5,896 nucleotides of DNA from Chthonomonadaceae bacterium (GTDB lineage Bacteria; Armatimonadota; Chthonomonadetes; Chthonomonadales; Chthonomonadaceae): the NCBI GenBank assembly GCA_025355115.1, contig JANXLO010000461.1:1-5896 (forward strand), read 5' to 3'. A program made the position numbers and the translations under genes. This document shows, piece after piece, positions 4,793-5,896 of the stretch; positions within the stretch are counted from its first letter, which is position 1; every line of letters begins with the position of its first letter. Below the pieces are notes generated by a model. The model worked only from the letters and a program-made list of their open reading frames with translations. It was not told the DNA's origin and did not search any database.

Positions 4793-5896
4793 TTGATTAC
4801 GCCGCAGATGGTCCGCGACATGGGCCTAAACGAGGCTGAGTACCAGCAGATACTCGGCATCCAGGGCCGGGAGCCGACCTACACCGAGCTGGGAATGTTC
4901 TCTGTCATGTGGTCAGAGCATTGCGGCTACAAATACTCTCGCCCCGTGCTCGCCCTCTTCAAAAACTACAAGGCGGCGCAGGAGAGCGGCTCTCTGGAGA
5001 ATGCGGGCGTCATCCCCCTCGATGACACGCTAGGCATCGTCTTCAAAGTGGAATCTCACAACCATCCCTCCGCGGTCGAGCCCTTTCAAGGCGCCGCGAC
5101 CGGCGTCGGCGGCATCCTGCGGGACATCTTCACGATGGGCGCCCGCCCCATCGCCAGCCTCAACTCCCTCCGCTTCGGCCCCCTCGACGAGCCTCGCAAC
5201 CGCTACCTGTTCGAGCACGTTGTCGCAGGAATCGCCCACTATGGAAACTGCGTTGGTGTGCCGACGGTAGCGGGTGAAATTTATTTTCACCCCTGCTACA
5301 GCGGCAATCCTCTCGTCAATGCGATGGCCGTGGGAGTGGTCGAGCTCGACAAAGTCGCGAGCGCGGCGGCGAAGGGTGTGGGCAACCCCGTCGTCTACGT
5401 CGGCAGCGCGACCGGTAAGGATGGCATCCATGGAGCGACCTTCGCCAGCGTCGAACTCGGTCCCGACAGCGAAAGCAAACGCCCGAACGTTCAGATGGGA
5501 GATCCCTTCCTCGAAAAGCTACTTATCGAAGCGACGCTGGAGGCACTGGCGAGCGGTTACATCGTCGGCATCCAGGACATGGGCGCGGCGGGGCTGACAT
5601 GCTCCACCTGCGAGACCGCCGCGAAGGCCGGGACGGGCATGGAGATCGATGTCCGTAAGGTGCCTTTGCGCGAAGCCGACATGACCCCCTATGAAATCAT
5701 GCTCTCCGAGTCGCAGGAACGGATGCTCTGCATCGTCCAAAAAGGCCGGGAGCAGAATATCCTTGACATCTTTAAGAAATGGGGGCTGAACGCCGCAGTC
5801 ATCGGAATGGTCACGGACGACGGACTGACCCGCATCAAGGACAACGGCGTGGTCGTGGCCGAGATACGCTCCAAAGCCCTGACCGACGAGTGTCCC
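4793..5896 (+). CDS. purL: Phosphoribosylformylglycinamidine (FGAM) synthase, small-type PurL subunit, N-terminal half (3' end outside window)
   Basis: The frame is open for 368 codons to the right edge, about half of a usual small PurL (roughly 720-750 aa). PurL, with PurQ glutaminase and PurS, converts FGAR to FGAM with ATP and glutamine in de novo purine synthesis in the cytoplasm. Seen in order: [16 protein letters not shown] with catalytic His43 (32-47); the nucleotide/metal loop [19 protein letters not shown] (86-104) continuing [20 protein letters not shown] (208-219); then [21 protein letters not shown] (260-268); and SESQERML near 303. The N-terminus beginning directly before this block, without a PurS-like extension, marks the small type. 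TTG 4793 is chosen from the GGAGGAG eight bases upstream; the frame stays open further upstream, but through the terminator hairpin and without an SD. The gene has its own promoter and a terminator in its leader. purQ and purS are not in the window. Confidence 0.97.
   Translation, partial: MITPQMVRDMGLNEAEYQQILGIQGREPTYTELGMFSVMWSEHCGYKYSRPVLALFKNYKAAQESGSLENAGVIPLDDTLGIVFKVESHNHPSAVEPFQGAATGVGGILRDIFTMGARPIASLNSLRFGPLDEPRNRYLFEHVVAGIAHYGNCVGVPTVAGEIYFHPCYSGNPLVNAMAVGVVELDKVASAAAKGVGNPVVYVGSATGKDGIHGATFASVELGPDSESKRPNVQMGDPFLEKLLIEATLEALASGYIVGIQDMGAAGLTCSTCETAAKAGTGMEIDVRKVPLREADMTPYEIMLSESQERMLCIVQKGREQNILDIFKKWGLNAAVIGMVTDDGLTRIKDNGVVVAEIRSKALTDECP

Overview
The window is GC-rich bacterial chromosome carrying housekeeping genes. 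The genus cannot be read from it. An N-terminally anchored AsmA/TamB-like protein suggests a diderm (two-membrane) bacterium. A group such as Armatimonadota is possible, but that is only an impression. No transposase, phage gene, tRNA, rRNA or CRISPR array is visible.

Layout. Positions 1-2714 read leftward: an unrecognised 238-aa protein (2714-1998), lipA for lipoyl synthase (1742-852), and an AsmA/TamB/DUF748-like envelope protein (754 to beyond position 1, cut by the window edge). Positions 2923-5896 read rightward: hisS for histidyl-tRNA synthetase (2923-4218) and purL for the small-type FGAM synthase subunit (4793 to beyond the right edge). The unknown gene and hisS diverge from a 208-bp region. 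hisS has a good sigma70-type promoter whose position shows that its true start is 2923.

The unusual part is the 574-bp gap between hisS and purL. On the minus strand a near-consensus promoter (CTGACA-N18-TATAAT) at 4544-4573 and an intrinsic terminator at 4296-4332 bracket a predicted RNA of about 241 nt. It can fold into several hairpins, including a 15-bp 5' stem and a C(UACG)G tetraloop hairpin. Its plus-strand complement contains an unannotated 38-codon ORF (4362-4478) with an excellent Shine-Dalgarno sequence, hydrophobic segments and a basic tail. This arrangement resembles a type I toxin-antitoxin locus. The alternative is a stand-alone small RNA whose anti-Shine-Dalgarno tract (CGUCUCCU) also matches the purL ribosome binding site. 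Both readings are inference.

purL has its own strong promoter (4686-4715). It is followed within about 30 nt by an intrinsic terminator (4743-4766) lying between the promoter and the TTG start codon. That is the geometry of transcription attenuation, and a competing antiterminator pairing can be drawn. The protein genes serve unrelated pathways (lipoylation, translation, purine synthesis, envelope), so there is no sign of one functional operon.
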